DNA of 10,000 bases. Source: Magnetospirillum sp. (GTDB taxonomy: Bacteria > Pseudomonadota > Alphaproteobacteria > Rhodospirillales > Magnetospirillaceae). The notes beneath the pieces are model-generated. The model had not been told where the DNA came from. It saw only the letters and a program-made list of their open reading frames with translations, and made no database searches. Below, in pieces: positions 1-7,960 of the stretch; the stretch's first letter is position 1, and each line of letters begins with the position of its first letter. The stretch spans positions 1-10,000 of the forward strand of contig JAIWOG010000080.1 of the NCBI GenBank assembly GCA_020217035.1, given 5' to 3'. Both the position numbers and the translations under genes were made by a program.

Positions 1-1218
1 GCTGGATTTTTCCCAGCGCAACACCGCCGGGGTGATGGCGCTGATCTCGCCGGGCAGCATGTCGGCACGAATGGTGTCCGTCGAATCGCCGGGGGCCATG
101 ATCAACAGCCAGTCCATGACGTTCCTGAGTTGCCGCACGTTGCCCGGCCAGTCGTAAGCCTGCAACGCCGCCAAGGTGTCCTCGCCCAGAATGCGCGCCG
201 TGGTACCGGCGGCTTGCGCCGCCAATTGCATGAAATGCTTGGCCAGCGCCGGAATGTCTTCCTTGCGCTCGCGCAATGACGGCACCCGGATGGGGACCAC
301 GTTCAGGCGATAGTACAAATCCTCGCGGAATCGGCCGGCGGCGATTTCGGCTTGCAGGTCGCGGTTGGTGGTGGCGATGACACGCACGTCCACCTCGACC
401 TTGGAAGTCCCTCCGACGCGTTCGAAGGTCTGGTCCTGCAGCACGCGGACGATCTTGCCCTGGGTTTCCAGCGGCATGTCGGCCACCTCGTCCAGCAACA
501 GCGTGCCGCCATGGGCCTGCTCGAAGGTGCCGATCTTCCTGGGCGCGTCGGGGCTTTCGCCGTGTTCGGTACCGAACAGCTCCACTTCCATGCGGTCGGG
601 ATGCATGGCGGCGCAATTCAGCACCACGAAGGCGGCCTCGGCCCGGCGCGAGCGGTTGTGCAGGATGCGCGCGGCCACTTCCTTGCCCGATCCCGCCGGG
701 CCGGTGATCAACACGCGCGAATTGGTCGGCGCCACCTTGTCGACCACCTGCCGCATCTGCTGGACGAAGGCCGAGCCGCCGACCAAATCGCCGACAGCGG
801 AGGGCGCGCCGACGCGCAGGCGCAACTCGGCGTTTTCACGGCGCAGCTTGGCGGCCTCGATGGCGCGTTCGACGATGATCAGCAGGCGGTCGGTCTTGAA
901 CGGCTTCTCGATGAAGTCATAAGCGCCGATCTTGATGGCCTCGACCGCCGTCTCGATGGTGCCATGCCCCGAAATCATCACCACCGGCACATCCGGGTGG
1001 TCGTGCTTGACCGCCGCCAGGATACCCAAACCATCCAGGTCCGAGCCCTGCAGCCAGATGTCTTGGATGATCAGGTTGGGTCGCCGCGCCCGCACCGCTT
1101 CCAAGGCGGCGGTGGAATTGCCCGCCTCGCGCGTCGAATACCCCTCGTCCTCAAGGATGCCGGCGATCAGCGAACGGATGTCCGCCTCATCGTCGACGAT
1201 CAAGATGTCATGAGCCAT
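1..1218 (-). CDS. ntrX: NtrX, response regulator of the NtrY/NtrX system (C-terminus cut by window edge)
   Basis: Cytoplasmic DNA-binding response regulator, partner of NtrY encoded just upstream. The 406 codons visible are an N-terminal receiver domain (about residues 1-120) and an AAA+ ATPase-like domain (about 140-375). Receiver residues seen are the acidic pair D9/D10, the phosphoacceptor D53 in QDIWLQGSD, S83 and K105 in EKPF. The AAA+ part has a Walker A variant GPAGSGKE (173-180), Walker B LLLDEVAD (240-247) and WPGNVR (357-362). The GAFTGA sigma-54 contact loop, intact in NtrC next door, is replaced by GESPDA at 220-225; loss of this motif is known for alphaproteobacterial NtrX. The expected Fis-type helix-turn-helix (about 50-60 residues) lies off the left edge. 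The ATG at 1218 is inside the end of ntrY (11-base overlap), which suggests translational coupling. It probably regulates nitrogen, redox or envelope genes without sigma-54; that role is inferred from the family. Confidence 0.95.
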   Translation of the reverse strand, partial: MAHDILIVDDEADIRSLIAGILEDEGYSTREAGNSTAALEAVRARRPNLIIQDIWLQGSDLDGLGILAAVKHDHPDVPVVMISGHGTIETAVEAIKIGAYDFIEKPFKTDRLLIIVERAIEAAKLRRENAELRLRVGAPSAVGDLVGGSAFVQQMRQVVDKVAPTNSRVLITGPAGSGKEVAARILHNRSRRAEAAFVVLNCAAMHPDRMEVELFGTEHGESPDAPRKIGTFEQAHGGTLLLDEVADMPLETQGKIVRVLQDQTFERVGGTSKVEVDVRVIATTNRDLQAEIAAGRFREDLYYRLNVVPIRVPSLRERKEDIPALAKHFMQLAAQAAGTTARILGEDTLAALQAYDWPGNVRQLRNVMDWLLIMAPGDSTDTIRADMLPGEISAITPAVLRWEKSS

Positions 1219-3448
1219 GATTGGGCGTCATCTCACCAGCGGAAAGCTGTTGGCTGTCACCTTGCCCGAACACCATGCGGACGCGGGCACCGCCCGACGG
1301 CGCATCTTCCAGGCGAAGATCACCCCCATGGTCTTCCACGATTTTCTTGACGATGGCAAGACCTAATCCAGTGCCCTTGGCTCGGTGGGTGACATAGGGT
1401 TCGGTCAGCCGGTCGCGATTTTCCGCCGGCAACCCCTTGCCGTTGTCGATGACCTCCAGGACGATGCGCCCAGCCGTGGCCGACAGCGCCAGACGGACTT
1501 CGCCGGGCGGGGCGTCGGCTTGTTCCCGGCCGTGAATGGACTCGACCGCGTTCTTCAGCAAATTGGTCAAGGCTTGGCCGAAGAGACGCGAATCGCACAG
1601 CATGGGCACCGGATTGTCGGGCAGTTCGCTGACGAAAGTCACGTCGGGATAGCCGGTCTTTTGCAGGAACAGGGTCTCGCGGCAGATATTGGTCAGGTCG
1701 GCCGGCTTCATCTGCGGGGCCGGCATGCGAGCGAAGGACGAAAACTCGTCCACCATGCGGCCAATGTCGCCGACTTGCCGGACGATGGTATCGACAAGCG
1801 TAGAATACGTCTCAGGATCGCTTTGTATCTCTTTGAGATACTTGCGTTTAAGTCGTTCAGCCGAAAGCTGGATCGGGGTCAGCGGGTTCTTGATTTCGTG
1901 GGCGATCCGTCGTGCCACGTCGGCCCAGGCGGCGGTACGCTGGGCGGAAACCAGTTCGGAAATGTCGTCGAAGGTGACCACGTAACCGATGACTTCCCCC
2001 GCGATGCTTTCGGCGGCCATGCGAACCAGCAAAATGCGTTGGCGGCCGTCACGGTTCAGCTTGATTTCATGCTGGACCAGCTTGTCGGGACGGCGGCCCA
2101 CTTCCTCCAGGGTCTCGGCGAATTCGGGCGCCAGTTCGACCAGTGGCCGCCCCGCCATCCGTTCCGGCGCGGTCGCCAAAAGATCGCAGGCCGAACGGTT
2201 GGGAAGGTGGATGGCGCCGTGTCGATCCAGGCCGATGACGCCGGCGGAAACGCCGGACAGCACCGCTTCGGTGAAACGGCTGCGTTCGTCCAACTCGCGG
2301 TTGGCGTCCATCAGTTCCTGACGTTGTTCGGCCAACTGGCCGGTCATGCGGTTGAATGCCTTGACCAGCGACCCGATCTCATCGGCTCCTTTGTCCTCGG
2401 CCACATGGGCGGTCAAGTCGCCCTTGCGCACTTTTTCAGCCGCGTCGATCAGTCGCACGATGGGGGTGGCCAAGCTCATGGCCATGGTCAGCCCCACCCA
2501 CACCGCCGCCAGCAGCAGCAGCAAGGCGACGATGGCGAAGATCATGGAAAAGGCCCGTTCCAGGCTGAGACGGCGGCCTTCAAGATGTTCATATTCGGCG
2601 ACGGCGGCCGAGGTCTGTTCCATGTGTCCGATGACCTTGGGATCGACGAAACGCCCCACATAGAGGAACGTCTCGTCGAAAAAACCCTGCAACTGGACCA
2701 GGGCGCGGACGCGGTCGTCGTCGTCGGTGGTCAACACCGCCACTTCGCCGGATCGGGCCTTTTCCAAGGCCCAGAACGGGATTTGATCCAGGTTCGATTC
2801 GATGGAAAAAGCCAGACCCGAGCGGGCCAGCACCCGCCCCTGGCCATCGAACACCACCGCTTCGGTCAGGCCGCGCAACGCCGCCTGGGTGGAAACGAAG
2901 CTGGAAAAGCGTTGCGGCGAACGGCTGAGCAGGACGCCTTCGCGGTTGATGTCGTTGGCCATGGCCAAGGCGTCGCCGCCGATGATCTGCTGGTGTTCCT
3001 CCAAATATGCCCGCGCCACCTGCAACGACGCCTGCAACGCCGTGCGGACCCGGTCGGAAAACCAGCTTTCGACACCGTAACGGAAGAAGACGGTGGAGCC
3101 CACCGACACCACGATGGCCGGCGTCACCGCCACCAGCGAGAACAGAACGATGAAACGCAGATGCAGGCGCGAGCCGGACGACCCCCGTCGCCGGGCTCGC
3201 CACACCCCCAGGATGCGAACGCCGATGACCACCGCCAGGGCAACCAGCAGCAGCACGTCCATGCCGATCAGCGACAGAACCGTCTTGGGATCGGGGCCGA
3301 TGGGACCCGAAACCGTCATGGTCATGAAGGTGGCCGCCACCATGGGCACCACCGCCAGGGTCAGACCCAAAGCCAGTTTGCGGGCCAACCCCACATTGCG
3401 GGCCCAGATCATCAAGCGCAGCCCAAAGCGGCGGCGGTCCGAGGCCAT
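1208..3448 (-). CDS. ntrY: NtrY, membrane sensor histidine kinase
   Basis: Inner-membrane histidine kinase of 746 residues, a normal length for NtrY, expected to phosphorylate NtrX. Predicted membrane segments lie near residues 22-44, 58-81, 98-122 and 302-326. The stretch of about 180 residues between the third and fourth is probably the extracytoplasmic sensor. A HAMP linker (about 325-380) and a PAS domain (about 390-500) follow. The HisKA domain holds phosphoacceptor H517 in AHEIKNPLTP. The ATPase domain shows the N box (N629, N633), G1 DNGKG (668-672) and G2 GTGLGLAI (692-699), so all catalytic boxes are intact. The ATG at 3448 is preceded by a good Shine-Dalgarno GGAGG (3456-3460) 7 bases away, placed directly after the ntrC stop (13-base gap). 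The gene ends 11 bases inside ntrX. The signal sensed is not evident from sequence; redox and nitrogen roles are known for family members. Confidence 0.95.
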   Translation of the reverse strand: MASDRRRFGLRLMIWARNVGLARKLALGLTLAVVPMVAATFMTMTVSGPIGPDPKTVLSLIGMDVLLLVALAVVIGVRILGVWRARRRGSSGSRLHLRFIVLFSLVAVTPAIVVSVGSTVFFRYGVESWFSDRVRTALQASLQVARAYLEEHQQIIGGDALAMANDINREGVLLSRSPQRFSSFVSTQAALRGLTEAVVFDGQGRVLARSGLAFSIESNLDQIPFWALEKARSGEVAVLTTDDDDRVRALVQLQGFFDETFLYVGRFVDPKVIGHMEQTSAAVAEYEHLEGRRLSLERAFSMIFAIVALLLLLAAVWVGLTMAMSLATPIVRLIDAAEKVRKGDLTAHVAEDKGADEIGSLVKAFNRMTGQLAEQRQELMDANRELDERSRFTEAVLSGVSAGVIGLDRHGAIHLPNRSACDLLATAPERMAGRPLVELAPEFAETLEEVGRRPDKLVQHEIKLNRDGRQRILLVRMAAESIAGEVIGYVVTFDDISELVSAQRTAAWADVARRIAHEIKNPLTPIQLSAERLKRKYLKEIQSDPETYSTLVDTIVRQVGDIGRMVDEFSSFARMPAPQMKPADLTNICRETLFLQKTGYPDVTFVSELPDNPVPMLCDSRLFGQALTNLLKNAVESIHGREQADAPPGEVRLALSATAGRIVLEVIDNGKGLPAENRDRLTEPYVTHRAKGTGLGLAIVKKIVEDHGGDLRLEDAPSGGARVRMVFGQGDSQQLSAGEMTPNHGS

Positions 3449-3455
3449 CGGCCGT

Positions 3456-3460
3456 CCTCC
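3456..3460 (-). promoter_or_regulatory. Shine-Dalgarno site of ntrY
   Basis: Reads GGAGG on the minus strand, 7 bases before the ATG at 3448 and one base after the ntrC stop codon (3462-3464). It fixes the ntrY start and suggests that ribosomes finishing ntrC can re-initiate here. It is the strongest ribosome site in the ntr block; the ntrB and ntrX starts have no comparable match. Confidence 0.7.
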
Positions 3461-3461
3461 G

Positions 3462-4913
3462 TTATTTCAGGGCGCCACGGCCGACAGCCACATCCAATTC
3501 GCGGATCTTCTTGCGAAGCGTGTTGCGGTTCAGGCCCAAAACCTGAGCCGCCTTGATCTGGTTGCCACGGGTGACTTCCAGCGCCAGGGTGATCAGCGGG
3601 CGCTCCACTTCCCGCAGCACCCGGTCATAGACGCCGGGCGGCGGCAGGCTGTCTTCGTGGCTGCTGAAATAGTCGCGCAGATGACGTTCCACCGAAGCGG
3701 ACAATCCCTCGCCGTCGCCCACCGCGCTGGCTTCAGCGGCGGGGGCGCCGCCGGCCAGTTCCGCCTCGATGACGTCGATGCCGATGACTTCCTGGGAATA
3801 AAGCGCCGCCAGACGGCGCACCAGGTTTTCCAGTTCACGCACGTTGCCGGGCCAGCGATGGCGCTTCAAACGGTCCATGGCCTGGGAATCGATGGCCTTC
3901 TGCGGCAACCCCTCGGCCCCACCCTGGGCCAGGAAATGGCGGATCAGTTCGGGGATGTCCTCGGTGCGTTCGCGCAAGGGGGGCAAGCGGATGGGCACCA
4001 CGTTCAGGCGATAGAACAAATCCTCGCGGAACAATCCCTGGCGGATCAGTTGGGTCAGGTCGCGGTGGGTGGCGGCGACGATACGGACATTGGCGCGGAT
4101 GGGCGTGCGACCGCCCACCGTGGTGTATTCGCCTTCCTGAAGCACGCGCAACAGGCGGGTCTGGGCCTCGGGCGGCATGTCGCCGATTTCATCCAGGAAC
4201 AAGGTGCCGCCCTCGGCCTGTTCGAAACGGCCGGTGGCCCGCTGGGTGGCGCCGGTGAAGGCGCCCTTTTCATGGCCGAACAACTCGCTTTCGATCAATT
4301 CGCGCGGAATGGCCGCCATGTTGATGGCGACGAAGGGGCCGTTGCGGCGCTTGCCGTAATCGTGGAGCGCACGGGCCACCAATTCCTTGCCGGTGCCCGA
4401 TTCGCCGGTGATCATCACCGTCAGGTCGGTACCCATCAGGCGGGCCAGGGTGCGGTAGATTTCCTGCATGGCCGGCGAGCGGCCGATCAGCGGCAGCTTT
4501 TCCTCGTCTTCCTCTTCCGCCCGGCCATCGCTGGGGTTGCTGCGCGGTGTCGTCAATGCGCGGTTGACGACGGCCACCAGTTCCTTCAGGTCAAAAGGCT
4601 TGGGCAGGTATTCGAAGGCGCCGCGCTGGGTGGCCTTGACCGCCGTCAGCAGGGTGTTCTGCGCACTCATGACGATGATGCGCATGTCGGGACGAATCTT
4701 CTTGATGCGCGGCAACAAGTCCAGACCGCTTTCATCGGGCATGACCACGTCGGTGATGACCAGGTCGCCCTCGCCTTCCGAAACCCAGCGCCACAGCGTC
4801 GAGGCGTTACCGGTGGTGCGCACCTCGTAGCCGGCGCGGCTGAGTGCCTGGGCCAGGACGGTACGGATGCCGCGATCGTCGTCGGCGACCAAAATCGTTG
4901 AATTGGCGGTCAT
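3462..4913 (-). CDS. ntrC: NtrC, sigma-54-dependent nitrogen response regulator
   Basis: Cytoplasmic transcription activator of 483 residues, phosphorylated by NtrB under nitrogen limitation; it then forms an AAA+ oligomer that opens sigma-54 promoters. The receiver (1-120) has D11/D12, phosphoacceptor D55 in VITDVVMPD and K105 in PKPF. An acidic linker (about 121-140, AEEEDEEK) leads to the AAA+ domain, with Walker A GESGTGKE (170-177), the intact sigma-54 contact loop GAFTGA (217-222), Walker B LFLDEIGD (238-245) and [11 protein letters not shown] (354-364). A Fis-type helix-turn-helix ends the protein (about 446-477, with [17 protein letters not shown]). The start at 4913 lies 5 bases after the ntrB stop; AAGGA (4916-4920) and GAGG (4924-4927) are possible ribosome sites, so expression is probably coupled to ntrB. 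It is the complete, sigma-54-competent counterpart of NtrX. Target genes likely include glnA, glnB and amtB-type genes, which are outside the window. Confidence 0.97.
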   Translation of the reverse strand: MTANSTILVADDDRGIRTVLAQALSRAGYEVRTTGNASTLWRWVSEGEGDLVITDVVMPDESGLDLLPRIKKIRPDMRIIVMSAQNTLLTAVKATQRGAFEYLPKPFDLKELVAVVNRALTTPRSNPSDGRAEEEDEEKLPLIGRSPAMQEIYRTLARLMGTDLTVMITGESGTGKELVARALHDYGKRRNGPFVAINMAAIPRELIESELFGHEKGAFTGATQRATGRFEQAEGGTLFLDEIGDMPPEAQTRLLRVLQEGEYTTVGGRTPIRANVRIVAATHRDLTQLIRQGLFREDLFYRLNVVPIRLPPLRERTEDIPELIRHFLAQGGAEGLPQKAIDSQAMDRLKRHRWPGNVRELENLVRRLAALYSQEVIGIDVIEAELAGGAPAAEASAVGDGEGLSASVERHLRDYFSSHEDSLPPPGVYDRVLREVERPLITLALEVTRGNQIKAAQVLGLNRNTLRKKIRELDVAVGRGALK

Positions 4914-4918
4914 CGTCC

Positions 4919-6037
4919 TTAAGCCTCGTCCCCTTCCTGCACCATCGGCAGCATGACTTTGAAAACGGTACGGCGCGGCATGCTGTCGAATTCGACGATA
5001 CCCCCCAGATCACCGACGATCTTGGCCACCAAGGCCAGGCCCAAACCGCTGCCGGTGGGCTTGGTGGTGACGAAGGCGTCAAAAAGGTGCGGCCGCAAAT
5101 CTTCGGGAATACCGGTTCCGTTGTCCTGGACGGTGACCAGCAGCGGCAGGTGGCGCCGCACCTCGCTCCCCGGCACCGCAAGGCGCACGCCGTGCTGATA
5201 AGCGGTGGAGATGACGATCTCGCCGCCTTCCGGCGCCACCGCCTCGGCCGCGTTCTTCACCAGGTTCAGGAACACTTGGATCAGTTGGTCGCGGTCGCCG
5301 GCAACCGGCGGCAATGACGGGTCGTAATTCTCGACGATGCGGACATTCTTGGCGAAGCCGTTCTCGGCGATGCGGCGGACATGTTCCAGCACTTGATGGA
5401 TGTTGACGGCGCCGCGTTCCACCACGGGTTTATCGGAGAAAACTTCCATGCGGTCGACCAGGGCGACGATGCGGTCAGCCTCGTCGACGATCAGGCGGGT
5501 CAGCACCCGGTCGTCCTCGGACACCGAGCTTTCCAGCAATTGCGCCGCCCCCCGGATGCCGGACAGGGGATTCTTGACCTCGTGGGCCAGCATGGCGGCC
5601 ATGGCCGACACCGACCGGGCCGCGTTGCGGCTGGACAACGACCCGCCGATTTTCAACGCGATGGATTGTTCATGCAAGGACACCGCGACCGATCCAGGGC
5701 ATTCGGTCATCGGCGCCGCCTGGACGGTCACCGTGCGTTGTCCGGTGCGCGGCGTGTCCAGGGTAATGCCGTGTTCCGACACCATCAAGTTGCCGCTGCG
5801 GGCCTGTTCGACCAGGGCCATGATGGGACTGTCGGGGGGCAGGAACTCGGTGATCGGCTTACCCAGCAGATAGGTCGCACCCGATTGGAACAATTGCTCG
5901 GCGGCGGCGTTGACGTATTGGATATGGTTGACGGCATCCAGGACCAGGATCGAAGACGCCAACGCCCCCAACACCAAAGAAGGGTCGATGGGCGAAGTTT
6001 GCGGCCGGCGCAGCATGGCGGTCACCTTCCCGATCAT
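4919..6037 (-). CDS. ntrB: NtrB, cytoplasmic nitrogen sensor kinase/phosphatase
   Basis: Soluble histidine kinase/phosphatase of 372 residues that sets NtrC phosphorylation, classically under control of PII (GlnB). No membrane segment is seen. A PAS domain occupies about residues 20-125 ([21 protein letters not shown]). The HisKA domain has phosphoacceptor H152 in [11 protein letters not shown]. The ATPase domain has the N box N258/N262 in [11 protein letters not shown]1 DNGTG (305-309), an F-box-like segment FVTTKPTG and G2 GSGLGLAL (329-336). The start chosen is the ATG at 6037, whose ATGA overlaps the dusB stop by 4 bases, the usual sign of coupling; an in-frame ATG at 6016 (residue 8) is possible. 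The open frame continues upstream within dusB, but that part reads out of frame through a real gene and is not NtrB. The ntrB stop sits 5 bases before ntrC. Confidence 0.96.
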   Translation of the reverse strand: MIGKVTAMLRRPQTSPIDPSLVLGALASSILVLDAVNHIQYVNAAAEQLFQSGATYLLGKPITEFLPPDSPIMALVEQARSGNLMVSEHGITLDTPRTGQRTVTVQAAPMTECPGSVAVSLHEQSIALKIGGSLSSRNAARSVSAMAAMLAHEVKNPLSGIRGAAQLLESSVSEDDRVLTRLIVDEADRIVALVDRMEVFSDKPVVERGAVNIHQVLEHVRRIAENGFAKNVRIVENYDPSLPPVAGDRDQLIQVFLNLVKNAAEAVAPEGGEIVISTAYQHGVRLAVPGSEVRRHLPLLVTVQDNGTGIPEDLRPHLFDAFVTTKPTGSGLGLALVAKIVGDLGGIVEFDSMPRRTVFKVMLPMVQEGDEA

Positions 6038-7041
6038 GCCGCCACCTGTTCCAGCAGCGGCCGATAGAACGCCACGATGGCGTCGCGGACCTGGGTGGGG
6101 TCGGACATCTTGTTGACCTGGGCGCGGAACTCGGCCGAGCCGTGCAGCCCCTTGGAATACCAGGCCACGTGCTTGCGGGCCATGCGCACCCCGGTGTCGA
6201 AGCCGTAATGGCTGAGCATGGAATCGTAATGTTCCAGCAAGATGGCCATCTGTTGTTCCAGCGACGGGTCGGGCAGACGCTCGCCGGTGGCCAGGTAATG
6301 CGCCACCTGGCCCAGCAACCACGGACGGCCATAGGATCCACGGCCGATCATCACGCCGTCGGCCCCCGATTCCTGCAAGGCCCGCACGGCATCATCGATG
6401 CTTTCCACGTCGCCGTTGACGATGACCGGAATGCTCACCGCCTCCTTGACTTGGCGAACGAAGGACCAATCAGCGGTGCCGGTATAGAATTGCTGGCGGG
6501 TGCGGCCGTGGACGGTGACCATCTTGATCCCGCATTCCTCGGCGATCTTGGCCAGACGCGGCGCGTTCAGGCGCGAATGGTCCCAACCCATGCGACATTT
6601 CAAGGTGACGGGAACCTCCACCGCCTTGACGGTGGCTTCCATCAATTGGCCGGCCAGGATCTCGTCCTTCATCAAGGCCGACCCGGCCTCGCCCTTGACC
6701 GCCACCTTCTTCACCGGGCAGCCCATGTTGATGTCGATCAGCGCCGCGCCGCGATCGACGTTCATGCGGGCGGCTTCCGCCATCACGTCCGGTTCGCAGC
6801 CGGCCAACTGCACCGACATGGGATGTTCCTCGGCGCAATTGCTGGCCATCTTCATGGTCTGGCGGTTGGAGCGGATCATCGCCTGGCTGGCGATCATCTC
6901 GGACACCACCAATCCCGCGCCCATGCGCTTGACCAAGCGGCGGCACGGCATGTCGGTCACTCCCGACATGGGGGCAAGGATGACCGGATTGTCCAGGGTC
7001 ACGGTTCCGATGGTGACGGATTTGCGAAGCGTGGTCTGCAT
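6034..7041 (-). CDS. dusB: DusB (NifR3), tRNA dihydrouridine synthase
   Basis: FMN-dependent enzyme that reduces specific uridines in tRNA to dihydrouridine with NADPH. The 335 residues match the usual size. Motifs in order: FMN-binding start [14 protein letters not shown] (23-36), catalytic cysteine C108 in [12 protein letters not shown]148 in LKCRMGWD, H178 in [17 protein letters not shown], and the phosphate-binding end VNGDVES (208-214) and [17 protein letters not shown] (226-242). It is the gene once named nifR3, the usual first gene of alphaproteobacterial ntrBC operons, and this context agrees. The ATG at 7041 is preferred because the family motif begins about 22 residues later; the frame is open to 7092 but the added residues are not family-like. 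No clear Shine-Dalgarno is seen. The start codon lies within one arm of an inverted repeat (7034-7064). The stop overlaps the ntrB start by 4 bases. Confidence 0.96.
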   Translation of the reverse strand: MQTTLRKSVTIGTVTLDNPVILAPMSGVTDMPCRRLVKRMGAGLVVSEMIASQAMIRSNRQTMKMASNCAEEHPMSVQLAGCEPDVMAEAARMNVDRGAALIDINMGCPVKKVAVKGEAGSALMKDEILAGQLMEATVKAVEVPVTLKCRMGWDHSRLNAPRLAKIAEECGIKMVTVHGRTRQQFYTGTADWSFVRQVKEAVSIPVIVNGDVESIDDAVRALQESGADGVMIGRGSYGRPWLLGQVAHYLATGERLPDPSLEQQMAILLEHYDSMLSHYGFDTGVRMARKHVAWYSKGLHGSAEFRAQVNKMSDPTQVRDAIVAFYRPLLEQVAA

Positions 7042-7064
7042 GACTGCGTATTTATTATGCAGAC
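7034..7064 (-). repeat. Perfect 8-bp inverted repeat covering the dusB start codon
   Basis: Arms 7034-7041 and 7057-7064 are exact reverse complements (GTCTGCAT / ATGCAGAC as read on the minus strand) around a 15-base AT-rich loop. In the dusB mRNA the 3' arm is the AUG plus codon 2 and two bases of codon 3. A third, imperfect copy in the loop (minus-strand ACGCAG) could pair with the same 5' arm in a smaller hairpin that leaves the AUG free. As DNA it could instead be a regulator-binding dyad. The dyad itself is certain; its role is inference. Confidence 0.5.
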
Positions 7065-7087
7065 GCTGCGCAACGCAACGGCAAAAA

Positions 7088-7103
7088 GGCAATTGCCATG
7101 CCG
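7088..7103 (-). promoter_or_regulatory. Candidate sigma-54 (-24/-12) promoter of the dusB-ntrBCYX block
   Basis: On the minus strand this reads CGGCATGGCAATTGCC. Against the sigma-54 consensus TGGCACG-N4-TTGCW it keeps the essential GG and GC with exactly 10 bases between them, plus CA, the G at position 7 and the full TTGC. Mismatches are at positions 1, 6 and 16. Transcription would begin near 7077, about 36 bases before the dusB ATG. No convincing NtrC palindrome was found upstream by eye. The same bases could also form a weak hairpin followed by TTTTT and act as a terminator for the gene at 7123-7917. Confidence 0.4.
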
Positions 7104-7122
7104 CAATGTGCTTTAAATGGTG

Positions 7123-7917
7123 TCAGTTCAGGACCTGGGTGACGAATTTGACGCCAGGATATGCCAATGTAAGCAGCAGGTAGGACACCAGCACCACCCG
7201 CGCCGCCAGCCTGCCGCGCACCCCGCAGACCCGATGCCCGGCCAGCAGCAGCCCGATCAGCACGAAGGCGACGATGGACAGCAGTATCTTGTGGTCAAGC
7301 CGCAGCAACTGCCCGCTTTCCAGGAATTGCGTGGCCATGCCGGTGGCCAGCCCCAGCCCCAGAACCACTTCGGACCCCACCAGCAGACGCCCGGCCATGG
7401 TCTCGCTTTCCAGCACGGCGGGCAGCATGCGGGTCAACCGCGTCGGCTTCTTGTGCTTCAAGGCCCGTTCCTGCAGGAACACCGCCAGCGACGCCACCGC
7501 CGCCAGGGTCAGCAACGCGTAGGTCAACACCGAAACCAGGATGTGCACGTCCACCCACACCTGCGGGGCGGCGGGGCTGAGCGGTTGCGCATCGGCCCGC
7601 ACCGCCGAAGCCAGGAAACCCAAAGCCAGCAAATAGGGCATCAGCAGCGGCGCCAGCCGCCAGCCCGGCGGGACCCGCCAGGCGAACAGCGCGAACAACA
7701 GGGCGCTGGCGGCGATGGACACCCAAAGGGTGGTACCCAGCCCGGTGCTCCACGCCCCCCACAGCAGATGCGCCGACCAGACGGCGGGTCCGGCCACCGC
7801 CAAGGCGATGCATGCCCAGAAGGCGCCGTCCCGTCCCGCCCCTTGGCGCAAGGGAATGGCGGCGGCGGGGATCAGGCTGAACAGGGCCAGGGCGTTGAGC
7901 AGGTTGGTCGTCGGCAT
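7123..7917 (-). CDS. CcsA/YpjD-family cytochrome c assembly-like membrane protein
   Basis: Integral membrane protein of 264 residues with about eight hydrophobic segments, near residues 5-22, 32-53, 62-80, 88-105, 123-149, 180-198, 208-227 and 241-258. The middle part WVDVHILVSVLTYALLTLAA and the end LDHKILLSIVAFVLIGLLL followed by LAYPGVKFV match the YpjD branch of the cytochrome c assembly (CcsA/CcmC-related) family, and the length fits. H125 and H209 are candidate haem-ligand histidines. The tryptophan-rich WWD motif of true haem handlers (CcmC, CcsA) is not visible, so a direct role in cytochrome c maturation is unproven. The start is the ATG at 7917, followed by MPTTNLLNAL. No Shine-Dalgarno precedes it, but a -10-like TATAGT lies 7 bases upstream, so the mRNA may be leaderless. 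The stop lies 81 bases before dusB on the same strand. In many proteobacteria this gene sits by ffh; here its neighbour is the dusB-ntr block. Confidence 0.85.
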   Translation of the reverse strand: MPTTNLLNALALFSLIPAAAIPLRQGAGRDGAFWACIALAVAGPAVWSAHLLWGAWSTGLGTTLWVSIAASALLFALFAWRVPPGWRLAPLLMPYLLALGFLASAVRADAQPLSPAAPQVWVDVHILVSVLTYALLTLAAVASLAVFLQERALKHKKPTRLTRMLPAVLESETMAGRLLVGSEVVLGLGLATGMATQFLESGQLLRLDHKILLSIVAFVLIGLLLAGHRVCGVRGRLAARVVLVSYLLLTLAYPGVKFVTQVLN

Positions 7918-7924
7918 GGCGGCG

Positions 7925-7930
7925 ACTATA
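7925..7930 (-). promoter_or_regulatory. -10-like hexamer of a possible leaderless promoter for the YpjD-like gene
   Basis: Reads TATAGT on the minus strand (five of six bases of TATAAT). It ends 7 bases before the ATG at 7917, so transcription would start at or just next to the start codon. The -35 region is poor (T-rich, around 7946-7952). There is no Shine-Dalgarno between this hexamer and the ATG, which fits a leaderless message. Confidence 0.4.
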
Positions 7931-7960
7931 GCACCGTTTGCGCCGCAGAAAAGGGCAGGC

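Noticed and set aside
352..1350. A 332-codon open frame on the plus strand opposite ntrX.
   Set aside because: It mirrors ntrX, whose receiver and AAA+ motifs are clear on the minus strand. No ribosome site or domain supports it.
2511..2523. Short AGC/CAG trinucleotide run.
   Set aside because: It encodes the leucine run of the fourth NtrY membrane segment. Four units are too few to treat as a variable repeat.
1385..3556. A 723-codon open frame on the plus strand opposite ntrY.
   Set aside because: It is antisense to a gene with full kinase motifs. Its product is rich in H, Q, G and R with no domain, as expected for the mirror frame of GC-rich coding DNA.
3093..4901. A 602-codon open frame on the plus strand opposite ntrC.
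   Set aside because: It is antisense to a complete NtrC, shows no recognisable motif, and overlaps the previous shadow frame. Same composition effect.
7042..7092. Longer DusB starting at 7092.
   Set aside because: The added 17 residues are not family-like and the ATG at 7041 puts the FMN motif at the usual distance. The longer start would also place the sigma-54-like site at the start codon.
7081..7103. Intrinsic terminator for the YpjD-like gene (weak GGCA/TGCC stem then TTTTT on the minus strand).
   Set aside because: The stem is only 4-5 bp, too weak to call with confidence, and the same bases fit a sigma-54 element better. It remains an alternative reading.
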